In this document: one piece after another, positions 10,322 to 22,603 of the stretch
Layout: the number at the start of each line of letters is the position of its first letter
How positions within the stretch are numbered: the first letter of the stretch is position 1
Assembly (NCBI GenBank): GCA_025766275.1
Contig: JAFKAC010000079.1
Span: 213,758 to 277,757 of the forward strand
Source: Lactarius indigo
Taxonomy: Eukaryota; Basidiomycota; Agaricomycetes; Russulales; Russulaceae
Direction of reading: 5' to 3'
DNA length: 64,000 bases
Program-made: the position numbers and the translations under genes
The notes under the pieces: generated by a model
What the model was told of the DNA's origin: nothing
The model's input: only the letters and a program-made list of their open reading frames with translations
Database searches by the model: none

Positions 10322-10789
10322 TCTTACGAGGTATGGACGCTCGGATATGTAAATGAATGTAGTGAGTAATAAATGAGTTAGAACGCGTGCGCCGCCTGTG
10401 TCTGTACAAACGGACAAGGCACTCAGAATCTGCGCACGCTAGAGCAGATACTAGGTATATTCACCTGTACAAACGGACAAGGCACTGGGGCCGGTAAGTA
10501 CAGGCAAGTCGGTAGTAAACTACTATAACTCACCTCAGAATCTGCGCACGCTAGAGCAGATACTGAGGTTCTACGATACGAGAATACGGAACGTTTTATA
10601 CTGTAAGTATACGAAAATAAATTTCTTTTCCACTTCCGCGGAACGGCGTGGGCAACGGGAATCGAGACAGTAAGTAAGTAAAATATTGTGACGTCGCGCG
10701 CGTTTGCACGACATCCGCTCAGTACCAAAATATACGGAATATACGAAGTGGACACAATCGATAAGGTAATAATAGAACTCACTTCAACA
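10322..10789 (-). repeat. Copia-1 5' LTR
   Basis: The left limit is set by the abutting primer site. The right limit is the terminal ...CAACA (minus strand TGTTGAAGTGAG), which resembles the TGTTGATAAGTG start of the Copia-2 LTR. The other LTR is outside the window, so both ends are inferred. Inside are two duplicated motifs: TGTACAAACGGACAAGGCAC at about 10404 and 10469, and the sequence starting CAGAATCTGCGCACGCTAGA at about 10421 and 10536. These may be promoter or RNA-structure modules. Confidence 0.65.
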
Positions 10790-11136
10790 TCCGGGGCCAG
10801 ACACCATTGCACCAAGTAGTACTGGGCAATCACGACTACCAGAGTTTCTGGATGAACCCATGGGATAAAAAATCCCATCTAGGCAGAGTTGTTTGTCTGG
10901 CACAACAATTACTGGAGCACGGCGCGGACGTGAACGCACAAACCAGGGACCGGGAAACGCCGTTACATCTGGCATCACGCCTTCGGTTGCACGAGATGGC
11001 GCGAATTCTTCTCAAGTACGGTGCCGATGTCAATGTGAAGAACTCCGAGGGCAAGTCCCCGTTACAACTCGCTTCTGGGAGAAAAGGCAAGGGGATGAAA
11101 CGATTGTTGTTGAAATATTCATATCCTGTCAAGTAA
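10790..11136 (+). pseudogene. 3' end of an ankyrin/NLR gene cut by Copia-1 (cassette 0)
   Basis: The frame opens inside an ankyrin unit (IRGQTPLHQVVLGNHDYQS) and continues through LLEHGADVNAQ, PLHLASRLRLHEMARILL and GADVNVKNSEGKSPLQLASGRK to a stop at 11134-11136. It aligns residue for residue with the last two to three ankyrin units and basic tail of NLR-A and NLR-B. The 5' part is missing because the copia LTR ends at 10789. It should lie left of the window, beyond the copia 3' LTR. The surviving part has no stop. Confidence 0.85.
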
Positions 11137-14100
11137 ATATGATACAAAGTCGGGATAGGTCTGCCCTACGATACCTCAGTGTAGAAACATAGCTCGTTTG
11201 CCATATTTGTTCGGATGTTAGATAGCAGTCGTATGTGGAGTGTAAAAAAAATTTGCGGAATCCCGCACCTCACCGGACCGTGTCCCCCCTGCCCACAAAA
11301 GCGTTGTCCCTGCGCCCACCCTCGCTCGTGACGACATTCCTTCTTTCCATAAAAGCCTCAGAATGGTGGGGATCTCAGCGTACCGTGTGTCACGCAACTT
11401 GCTGGGGCCGTCTAACATGGCGCACGTGACACCTGTGCCCGATGGCCACAGGAGGAGCAAGCGCAGGCGGTAAATGGTCAGGGTGACAAAAGCCTCGCAC
11501 GAATAGGACGGACTAGACCGGAGGGAGAAGATCACTGCAATAAAGATGCTCGCAATGCGAAATTACGAGAGCGAGAAGCGAAGTGCCACGTGTATGCGTT
11601 GGCCATCCTTAAGAGGAAGAGAACGAGAAATGGGTGAGTAACAGTTAAGAGGGCCTATGTCAAGGGTTCCAATATATTTGCCAAACTCTAGCGACAGATT
11701 GCCCACTGCGCCCGTCGGCCAATGGGAACCCTGCACCTGGCTCCATCTGCGTGTGGAGAGGAGAGGGTGTGAGAGGATGAGGTCCTTGGGAAAACAGTAT
11801 GAGGTAAACGGTACTCGTACAAAGAGATCGCGTTGCACAGTACTTACATTCGAAAGTTTCGAAATACAAACGTATTTCGTCACGGATAAACGCGCAACCG
11901 TCAGGGGAGAGCGGCATATGCCCGCAGTACGTCGCCTACGCCCGCTCCGGTACAGAGGTAAATATATCACACGCGTCATCGCTGAAGCCGCAGAGGCAGT
12001 ACAAACCCGGCAGGAGGGGCAGTAAGGTCTGCAAAGGAAGCGCGCCCAGCGATAATGCGTGTGAGCGAGGAAGTGTGACCTAGGAAGTACGGGAAAACGC
12101 GCCCATGTCGCTCGTCAACTCTCTGGCCGGGAACTCCCTCACTCGAACCGATGAGCCGGACGCAGAGCTCGATCCGGCGACGAGCGTAACAGACAATTTT
12201 GTCGCCAAAGTCAGCAAATGCCTTTTGAACGGTTTGACTCTCCTGCTCCACTTCTCATAGATAGCCAGCCACGTAAATGTAGCTGACGCGCGGTGGAGAC
12301 AATGACGATATCAGTCATCCGACTTCTAGTCTAGTCAATTTGACCGTGTCGGAGACAAGGGCAAGGTCCATGCCACTGAGACGCCCTTGAATTTCCAGGG
12401 TTCGGTACCGGAAGCGGGGTGTTGGGGAACCCGACGCTGAACCGACGCTGAGAAGAGGACGATCCGTACCGGACGGGCGGTAAGGACGGCGGAGGAAACT
12501 ATTGCTGGCGGGGCGGACGTGCGCGAAAGTAGTAGAGGACACCATTTGAATGCTATTCCATTTGTGAGATAGGGGACTGAAACGGGAGAGATAACGCACG
12601 TATAAAGCGAACAAGAGTTTTCTAACTCCTGCGACCAAGCTTCCGTTCATCGCCAACGGAAGCCCTGTTCTGGCGTGCCGTTTCGGAGAATGGCAAGGTG
12701 GTCCCTATGTGAGTGTGAGAAGGGGGTGCTCGGAAATGTTAGGTCGGGGTTGGTTTGACCGGCAAACACCGGATTTCCATGAGTTCGTCGCCATTTCACA
12801 TACTGTACAGTAAACTCTTCCCAAGACTCCCCACAGAATTTCCCCTTTGTGATGAGTCATTGCTCGATATTCCACTTGAGATCTACTTCTCTGTTTTAAA
12901 ACGTGCACAACGAGTGATTAGTACCATGGAACTATGGTTAGATGTGAATGTAATAGCGTCAATGATACATGAAGGAGAATATTACTAAGTTTGACGTTTG
13001 ATGAACAACTCAACGGGGGTATTAAAGGTCATGCTGGTCTGTGATAAGATAATGTGATGAATTCATTGGAACACCAGTAACGTTCAGATGTGATAAAAAT
13101 CTCAAGTCTGCTACAGCTGCAGTCGCTGCGGCTGCTGCCGGATGCGGAGAGCCGTGGGATGTCAAGACTACCCTATGGGCTACAATACACCGAGTGACCT
13201 TCGGCCACTTCTACTTTGCGCAGATGAGACCCCTACATGAGAGCGGGAAAACAGTGTGGGTACTGCGTGGCTCGGTGTGAGCAAGCCATGTGAAACTTGA
13301 AGCTTGAGGCCTGATGCTCTGTGATCCCGTCCGTTTACCCGAACCTGCGTGTGCACCGTTCTACCTAGGTGGTCCCCATAAAACCGCTTTGAGTAAGGCA
13401 GATCTAGATTTGCTCGACGTAGAGGCTGTGCTGGCGGTAGCTACCAGCGCACAAGCAGGTCAGAACTTAGTGGAGCATGAGTGCGTTTGAGTCTATTGCT
13501 CAGTCTATCGTTTCCTCGCCAGCTGTCATAGGTCAACAATCATCAGTCACCAGTCATCTGGTGAAGCTGTCTGAATCCCCGCAGTCGTCATCGCCCATAG
13601 TGACCCCCCTGCGCTCTGCCACCGCCCTGGTATGCCACACATCATGCCACCTGGTGGGCGTATCACCAGACGCGCTTCCCTGGGAGGCCGTGAGAAGATC
13701 CCTACACACCGCTGACAGCACCCAATGACCATTCGAGAAAAAAGTATGTTTATATCCCCTTCATCTTTTGAGAAAGGCTTCATGACGCCCACAGACTCTT
13801 GAGGGTGAAGTTATCAGGGCCTGCAGACACCACATGGGAAGATATTAATATCAGTAACATGGATCGGGGTGAACTGCATCTGGGTTGCTGCATATCTAAG
13901 GTAAGCTCAGCTTTTTTTAAAGATCTGTTTCTATTCCGGGATACATATTGGAAATACAGACCGGTCGCCATAATAGAGCTACAGTGTCTATGGGCAGTTC
14001 TGCCTATGCAGAATCACCTCCCCAACACAGTACCTGCGACTAGCACTATGAATTAACGTTAAACCAAGGCAAAACCATATAGACAGAGGCTGGGAGGCAG

Positions 14101-14554
14101 TCCTTCGGTGATTGGGGGGGGTTGAGGGAAACGGAGACAGGGGGTAAAAAGAGAGGAAGACGCGAAGTCCTCACACATACACTAACAGAAGGGGAACTTT
14201 CACCTCATGCCCCCCCTAGGGTAAGCTGCGTATACTTTGCCGAAGGCACCATATCTAAGAATGGAGGGTGAGTCCATAATCGGTTAGTAGAGAAGCCGGG
14301 GAAGAGTTGTTGGGTAGGAAAAGAAGACAGAGCCGTGGGACTCCATCAAGGGTTGTTGACAGGCGGGGAAACATTGGCACAAGGCCGAATCTTTCAGCGC
14401 CGAAAGTCCCCCGCGATCCGGTCGTGGTTGTACCGGACCCGAGTCGAACTGCAGCTTCCAAACCGATACAGTACATACGCGACTCGGAGGCTGTCCCCAC
14501 ATCTCACTGGTCTCACATCTCGACCTTGTCCAACTCAGAGTCGCCATAAGCACG
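11137..14554. repeat. Inter-NLR spacer 1, diverged copy of the array spacer
   Basis: No convincing gene. The start repeats the 3' flank found after every cassette (compare 11150-11200 with 19375-19430). Blocks near 12550-12610 and 13030-13080 (TGCTGGTCTGTGATAAGATA) recur at 20690, 21228, 30540, 31150, 38680 and 39210. About 13480-14240 has no evident counterpart in the other spacers and may be an insertion of unknown kind. Short open frames here are poorly conserved between spacers. The promoter of NLR-A must lie at the right end (14450-14554). Confidence 0.7.
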
Positions 14555-17500
14555 ATGTCATCCAACAACCAGATGTCCTCCTCCACTCCAAATATTCAGC
14601 TGATCTTCGACGAGGCCCTAAAAGAGTACAAGAAGAAAACCGGAAAAGAACTTACTACCCACCCAATTGCAGACGAGATCAAAGCTTGCGATTCTCCTGA
14701 AGCTATCCTTACGGTACTTCAAGGGAAAGCCAATGAACTCAACCCATCTCAGAGCAACGATGAGCGACTCACCAAGTGGCTTACGCCAACCGTAAATGTC
14801 CTCAACGCACTCTCCGCCACCCTTGGTGTGGGTGTTGGTATGGTAAGCCCCAGCATGTTGTCACATAATGCTCGGTCTGTGTCATAACGTTAATTTTCAG
14901 GTATTTCCCCCGACTAAAGTCATATTTTCTGGAATCGGCATCCTCCTCGTAGTCAGTTTTTGTGCCCACTCCAATCGTGTACTAGTAGGCCGATAACACC
15001 GTCATGACCTCACGCAGGCAGCAAGGGACACGGCAGCGAGCCGCGATGCACTTATAGAACTCTTCGACCAGATAAAGAACTTCTTTATACGCCTCAAGAC
15101 CTACACCGAAGTCCCACAGACCGCGGAGATGACGAGCGTAATAGGGAAGATTATGGCGGAAGTGCTGTTTATGCTTGCTATAGCAACAAAGGCGATGAAG
15201 CAAGGACGAACGAGTGGGTCCAGTTCTGTCTCTGAGCTTCTCCTCACTTAAATTCGACCAGAAACATTTCTTAAAAAGCTGGCGGGAAGGAACGACATCG
15301 AGGACGCGCTACTGAAGTTGAATAAATTGGAACAGGGGGAGCTTCGTATGGTATCTGCGCAAGTGTTGAAGACCACCAGTGATCTCAAGGACGTTACAAA
15401 GGATATAAAAGACGCTACTGGTAATCTCAAGGACGGTGCGTAGCTAGTTCGTCTCTCAACACAATTCACACTAAATATCGGATCAGACGCGAAAGAAACG
15501 AAAGTGATGGTGCAGCAGATTGTAAGCAATATTAGCTCCGGCAGTTGTAAGTATTGTCATGATCTCATCGCGAATAAGTGTAAGAGTTCACACACAATTT
15601 CAGGGGAGCAACTCCGAGGATGGTTGACTCCACCTGATCCATCGACGAACCACAACATCGCGTGCAGCGCTCAGCACGAGGGAACTGCGGTGTGGGTTTT
15701 CAACGAGGATATTTTCAAGCAATGGGAGTCGTCGGGCTCATTATTGTGGATTCATGGGAAACGTACGTTTTATACAATGGGGCCCGCATCTCACTGACAA
15801 CTGCTGCTTTTGTAGCGGGGTCGGGGAAGAGCATCCTCTGGTTCGCCATTCTGTTTTATTTTCGTATCCAGAAGCTTATGTTCTCGATCAGCTCTGCAAT
15901 CATTCAGCACATCATCACCCTACGCGATGCTGGGTCGGCCTCCGCCGCCTATTTCTATTTCGATTTTAGAGATGACAATAAAAAGCATCGGCGAAACCTC
16001 CTTTCTTCACTTCTGATACAGCTTGCTTCCCGGTCCACGCCTTGTCTCAATATACTCTCCCACATCTGTTCCCCTTATGATGCTTGCAAGGAGCAACCCA
16101 GTGAACGTGCTTTGATGCGATGCCTCAAAGACATGCTCATGGTCCCTTCCCTTTCTCAACTCCCCACTTACATCGTCCTTGATGCCCTTGACGAATGCCC
16201 CAACACGTCCGGCATACCAACTCCGCGAGGACATGTCCTCGAACTCGTAAAAAATCTTGTTGACCTGCGCCTTCCGAACCTACACATCTGCATCACCAGT
16301 CGCTGGGAGAATGATATCCGGACCACTCTCGAGCCACTGGCATCGGGCCACCTCTCCCTTCATGACCAACCCGGGCAGAAAAATGATATTGTTGAATACA
16401 TTGGTGCGGTTGTTCAATCCGACCCTCAAATGATGAGTTGGCGGGACGATGACAGGAGTCTAGTAATCAGGACACTCTCGGAGAAAGCCGATGGCATGTA
16501 AGGCGATGTTTCATTCTCATCAGTACCCCCTTCCCTAATATTCGTCATACAGGTTCCGATGGGTGTTTTGTCAGCTGGAGATGTTGAGGCACTGTCTGGC
16601 TCCCAGTCTTCGACGTCAACTTGACGAACTACCGAAAACCCTGGACGAGACATACGAGCGGGTCTTGAAAGAGATCGAATCCACCAACCAAGGCCAATAC
16701 ACGCGCCGTTTGTTGAATTGCCTCGCTGTGGCTCGTCGGCCGCTTCGTGTTGAGGAGTTCGCAGAGGTACTTGCATTTGACCTTGATACAACTGAAGAAG
16801 AGATCCCGACACTCCATGTGGAATGGCGATGGGAGGACCAAGAGCGAGCCGTGTTGTCTGCTTGTTCGAGCTTAGTTGCCATTGTCGACGACGGGAATTG
16901 CCGGGTTGTCCAATTTTCACATTTTTCAGTGAAGGAGTACCTCACGTCGAATCGTCTTGTTGCCGCGAGCGGAGATATCTCACAGTACCACATTCTTCCC
17001 GAACCCGCGCACTTGATCCTTGCGCGTGCCTGTCTTGGCGTTCTACTCAACTTGAATAATCGCGTTGACAAAGATTGTGATGAGGGGAGTGGCAGGAACG
17101 GCGACAAGATCATCCCTTTGCTCAACTACGCTGCCAGGTACTGGGTTCCCCACGCACAGGTTGGGAGCGTCTCGTCACGCCTTAAGGATGCGATGGGGAT
17201 TCTTTTCGACTTGAACCAACCATACTTTTTGGAATGGATAAAGATACACGACATCGACCCCTATGTATATGAACACCGGGAAAAACACCACCAACCCCTG
17301 TACTACGCCGCTCTCTGTGGGTTCTATGACCTAGTTCGGCGCCTCGTCGTTAAACACCCAGAACAAGTAAATTATCGTAGTGGCAACCTCCGGTGTCCCC
17401 TGGTCGCGGCCCTATCAAGAAAGCACTTTCGGGTTGCCGAGCTCCTCATTGAACATGGCGCACATATCAACGCTCGCGGATGCCCCCCACTTTTCCACAC

Positions 17501-19370
17501 CATCCGGTTTTTAGGAGGTGCTCGTGTCGACGCCGTGGAGTTTCTGCTCAGATGTAGCGCAGATGTGAACGCCATGGAGGAACATTTTTGGACTCCACTG
17601 CATATAGCGGCTGAAAGGGGATTTCTCAAGGTAGCTCAGATGTTACTCGAACACGGGGCCGAGGTCGATTGTCGAAATGACAAGGGTCAATCACCATTAC
17701 ACCTGGTGTCGATCAGGAAGTCTGGCGAACACGAAGGCGAACGTGAAGGCGAACGTGCTATTCTTGTGCGAATACTAGTTGAGCGCGGTGCGGACGTGAT
17801 GGCACAAGATGAGGACAAGGCAACCCCGTTGTCTTTCGCATCATGTTACGGGCGGTCCGAGATTGCCCGGCTACTGCTCGACCACGGCGCAAACGCACAA
17901 GCAGAGAACATCCAAGGCCGGAGCCCACTGCACGAGGTGTCACGAGGCATCCGCCAATACCAAACATATCCTAACATCGGACTTAGTTCCAAGGACACGG
18001 CATTTCGCCACGAAATGGCTTCCAATGTCGCGCTGCTCCTCCTTGAGCACGGCGCGGACGTGAATGCACTAGATAAAGACCACGCAACCCCATTACATCT
18101 CGCGTCCTCTTACGGGATACTCGAGGTCGCTCGACTGCTGCTCGACCATGATGCGAAAGCCAACAGGGAGAACGTTCAGGGCGAGACGCCTTTGCATCTA
18201 GTTTCACAACACGTGCCGTACAGCAACGGAAATTCCGACGTCGCACGACTTCTACTAAAACTCGGCATGGACGTGAACGCACGAGACAAGTCCCAGGCAA
18301 CCCCTTTACACTTCGCGTGTTTCCGTGGGCACTTCGATACGGCATTGGTGTTGCTCGACCATGGAGCTGAAGTCAACGCGCAGAACGCTGATGGCCAGAC
18401 CCCATTGCACCGTGCTGTAAATTCTTGCGCATACTATAATGTTCGTGTTGCACAGCTAATGTTGGAGCGCGGCGCGGACGTGAATGCACGAGACAAGGAC
18501 CGGGCAACCCCATTACATTTGGTGTCTCCCTTCTACTCGGCGGAGGTTGCTCAGGTGCTGCTTGACCATGGTGCCGAAGCCGACGCACAGAACGCAGACG
18601 GCCGGACCCCATTACACTGTTTATCGCAATGTTCACATATCCGCCACCTTCATAACTTCGCGCGGCTATTGTTGAAACACGGCGTGGACGTAAACGCACA
18701 AGACAAATCCCAAGCAACCCCATTACATTTTGCATCCCAGCGTGGGCTTGTTGATGTCGCCGAGGCGCTGCTCGACCACGGGGCAAGCGCGAATGCGGAA
18801 GACATCCGGGGCCAGACACCATTACACCGAGTATCACAGTGCCTAGACCATCCTGGTGAACACTCTTCCCGTGTTGTGCGGCTATTGTTGGAGCGCGGCG
18901 TAAACGTGAACGCACGAGACGAAGAACAGGCAACCCCATTACATTTAGCATCCTACTATGGGAATGCCGGTGTCGCAGAGGAGCTACTTGATCATGGGGC
19001 ATGGGTTAACGGGGAGGATATCCGAGGCCAAACACCCCTACACCGATTACTACTAGGAAATCACGACTATCACAGTTTCACGAAGGCGGAGTCGTGGGAT
19101 CGAAAAAGCTATCCAGACAGAGCTGTTCGCCTCGCACGGCGATTACTAGAGCGCGGCGCGGATGTGAATGCACAAAACGGAGACCACGAAACCCCGTTAC
19201 ACCTGGCGTCACGTCTACGGTTACTCGAGATAGCGCGAACCCTTCTCGAGCTCGGTGCCGACGTCAATGTGAAGAATTTGGAGGGAAAGTCGGCTTTGCA
19301 GCTTGCTTCCGGAAGAAAAAGGAAGGCAATGAAACGATTGTTGTTGGGATGCTCTAACAACCAGGCGTGA
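14555..19370 (+). CDS. NLR-A: Goodbye-NACHT-ankyrin STAND protein, 9 exons, reads intact
   Basis: Likely an intracellular sensor/switch NTPase of the fungal NLR type. Exons by splice signals and comparison with NLR-B: 14555-14842, 14901-14951, 15018-15213, 15262-15435, 15487-15546, 15604-15762, 15816-15840, 15892-16497, 16553-19370. Their sum is divisible by three, giving 1458 residues. The N-terminus (STPNIQLIFDEALKEYKKKTG) matches the Goodbye domain of fungal STAND proteins. A linker with three TSDLKD-type heptads follows. In NACHT, Walker A GKPGSGKS is assembled across the intron at 15763-15815, Walker B is IVLDALDEC and a sensor-like CITSR follows. The winged-helix-like region (FRWVFCQLEML... 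VVQFSHFSVKEYLTS) leads to about 18 ankyrin units and a Lys/Arg tail. The ligand and effector are unknown. It is close to NLR-C in repeat order. Confidence 0.9.
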
Positions 19371-22300
19371 TACATAGTCGTGATTGGCCTGCTCTACGAT
19401 ACATCAGCGTAGAAACGTTGCTTTGTTCGACATATTTATTCAGATACAGATAGTAGGTAGTAGCTTTATACGGAACGTATTGAAGATCCCGCAGCTCACC
19501 TCTGCTCGACCTGCCAATTCATGAAAACGTTATTCTTGCCCCTTGTCTCGCCCCATTGTCGCTCACGGCAACCGTGCTCCAGCATCGGCCCAACATGGGC
19601 AAGCATCAGCGCATCTCATGTCACGTAACTTGGTGGGGCTCTATCTGGATGTAGTATCACCATTGGGTGGCTCACTGGAGAAGATTCAAGCGCGGTTAAT
19701 GAATGGCCTGGTCACGCGGAATTATGTGAGGGAGAAGCGAAGTGTCATTTGTACGCGTTGGCTTAGTCAGGAAGGGAACGAGAAGTAGTGAGTGCCAGTG
19801 GCGGTAGACAGAAGACGCACGTCGAGTATATTTGCCGAACCCTAGCGAGGAATTGCTCGTCAGCCGATGGCTGACCTGCGTCGGGCGCTGTCTGTTGGGA
19901 GAAACGAGAGGAGGGCGAAAGAGGGACTAACGAGGGAGAGTAGTCCTTGGGGGAAAATGGTGTGCTGTGGACTGCGTTGCGCAGTGCTTACGCTTAAAAG
20001 TTGGCGAATGGAAACATTTTTCGTCCCAGACGAATGTACGAATCTGACTTTTGTCAGTAGAGCCCCGGAGCGGCACGGCCGTGCACTGTGTCGCCCATCT
20101 CCGCCATTTCACAAAGGTAATGCATCGCATGCGTCAGTGTCACCACCGGAGCCGCCGACACGGAACAAATCATGCAGGAGGAGTAGAGGTGCCCAGGGCA
20201 AACGTACGCTGTGAGAAGACGCATGAGCGAAGAAGTGCGACCACGCAAGTACGGGAAAAACCCCCACGCTTTTCATCTGCTCAGCGCTCGGCGCATGGGA
20301 CATTGTCACCCTCTCCACCAGCTACACCATCGCTGCCCTCTCTTTCGCCCAAACGAATATGCCAGACATAGATTTCACATCCGGGGACGAGTGGAACAGA
20401 TATTGGTTGCCATATACTATACTCACCTGTTTCGGTTTCCTCCCTCACACAGACTGCCAGGACATGTAAACATTGGGTTGCGTAGCTGACGCGTCGTGGA
20501 GGCAAAGGCGATGTCGGTCATGGATCGAGCCGTAAATGCGGACCAAGGTCAGTGTCCTTGGATTTCCAGGATTCGGTGCCAATGGTTGGCTGGGGACCCG
20601 ATGCCTTGCAGAGGCAAGAAGAGGCCTACCAAATGGCAGAAAGGTGATTACTCGTTGAGTAGATGTACAGAGAGTAAAGAAGACCATTTGAATGCCATTC
20701 CATTTATGTGAGAGAGAACCAGAACAGGAGAGACAACGCACTCTTCAACGGACCAAGCTAATAAATAAATACGGGAGCCCTGCTTCTGGAGTGCCGATGT
20801 TGGGTCGGAGAACAACGGTAAGAATTGCGGAGAGGAGGTAGCCTATTCCTATTTTCAGGTGAGCAATGAGAGGGAACAGCCCTATTTGAGCTTAGATTGC
20901 TTGATTAGAACCGACATGACACTCGTCGAACGAGAAGATGGCGGTCTGTCGGAGGGACGGTTTGGCCCGCGGACACCAGTTGTTGCATTCAAATGAGATC
21001 CCGCTTTTAAATACAGTAGCTAACCCACTTATAAGTTATTTATAACCTTCCCACGACTATTCCCGTTTACATTGGCTCCAGCTCTACTTCTTACATTACA
21101 ACGTGTGCGACAAGTAACTACCGCTGTAAAACAAGCTGTATAACACATGTATCGTGGTTTGAGGTGGCTGCAATGGCGTCGATAGGACAAAACGTTTTTG
21201 GGACCGTCGAACGTTGAAGACTTGTGCTGATCTGCGATAATGTTAACTTAATTGGAACGCACCCGACTTACCTATCCCCAGGCCATGGAGAGTAATACCG
21301 ACCCACAAAGTAATTCAGATGTGACGACGCCATATCCTCTGGTATGCAACTTCTTTCGTGTTCATGACCCCATTTCCCTCCTGCCGTAAGCCCGACCGGC
21401 ACCAGCAATTACCAAAGATAACTCGCAACGTACCGTTCAGACTTGCGAAAAACAAGACGAGTCGTGGGCTTGCTACGGCTGCGGTCACCGCGGCTGCCAC
21501 AGGTGGAGAGATGTCGTGCGGTGTCAAGACGGCCGTGTGACCTTCGAGCCCTTCCACTTTTGCACGGACGAAACTTCTACGTCATGCGAGAACTTGGTCT
21601 GTGGTATTCCGTCATGGCACCACCCGGGGAGAGCCGCGGGAAACCTGAAGCCCCGTGAACTCGTATGCTCACCCATACGTCCTTGGTGGCACCCTGCCTG
21701 ATCAGAGCACCCCAAGAATCCGTCAAGATAAGCGTGGATCGGGAATGATATGCGGAATCGCTCGACGTGGAGGCGGTGCTGGCAGTAGCTGCTAGCGTAT
21801 AAACCGATTGGAAAATAACGTGTGAGAAGGAGCGAGAGAAAGAGGGTCGACGATCATCGTGTGATAAGATGTTGTTTTCGCTTAAGTTTACAAATGCATA
21901 GGAATTCTGGCACGGACATAATGTCTTCAAACGCAGGCCCGTGTCGCTCCGGTGATTGATCGAAACAAACAAACGCATGAGGGTTGACATGTTGAAGTCC
22001 TTGAGGATAATCATGAACAAAACTCAGAGGTCACCCTGGTACGCACCTAAAAGTCTGATCCCCGCCGTTGTCCTCGCTCGTCGTAACCATCACTCGCTCT
22101 ACCACCGCTTGGGGCGCCGCACGTAGTAACACCTAGTGAGTGTATATGCTCTCCTCCAGTCGGCCCCAAGACTGTTCTTACAGAGTACCAATGGCCTCCG
22201 ATGACCACCCTCCGACTGGGGTGTCCTGGTATTGGTGCCGGCAATTCGAGTTGAGGGGCCAGTGCCTTAAATTCCTACGAGGGCCGGACGAATGCTTTCA

Positions 22301-22603
22301 GACCACAGATGGGACGCGTACAACACAGATGCGCACTAGAGGGACAGTAGTAAGATGCCATTTACCTCTGTGAGAGGAAACGAACGGGAACGAAGGGGGA
22401 GAGAAAAGGCGTGTGAGAAGGGGCCACGGGATCCGGTTGAACCGGTCCGGATACTGATGAGCGCCTGTTTCAATCAAACCGTCATGCGTGCTGTGCGAAA
22501 GGCTGTGCGCGCTACCTACGCACGTTCCCACCTGAGAAACGTGGTCCTTGGCTCGCATTTTCGACCTGCACTTTCCATCGAACTCAAAGTTACCACAATT
22601 ACG
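19371..22603. repeat. Inter-NLR spacer 2
   Basis: Diverged copy of the other spacers. The 3' flank (19375-19430) and the block at 19870-19950 (GGAGAAACGAGAGGAGGGCG) recur at 38065-38130. Blocks at 20690-20750, 21228-21260 and 21640-21790 have counterparts in spacers 1, 3 and 4. No convincing gene. The last 100 bp before 22604 resemble those before 32584 and probably hold the NLR-B promoter. Confidence 0.7.

Larger units (their letters stand above)
1..10789 (-). mobile_element. Ty1/copia retrotransposon Copia-1, truncated by the window edge and split by a nested gypsy element
   Basis: The element reads right to left: 5' LTR (about 10322-10789), primer site (10308-10321), gag (10293 to 9685), then pol from 2019 to 1. 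Removing 2020-9684 (the chromovirus plus one copy of the 5-bp target duplication) joins the Gag codons to the zinc-knuckle codons in one open frame. Protease and integrase are present in that order. Reverse transcriptase, RNase H and the 3' LTR must lie left of position 1. No stop or frameshift was found in the part visible, so before the gypsy insertion it may have been competent. It sits in the 3' part of an ankyrin gene (see 10790-11136). Confidence 0.9.
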
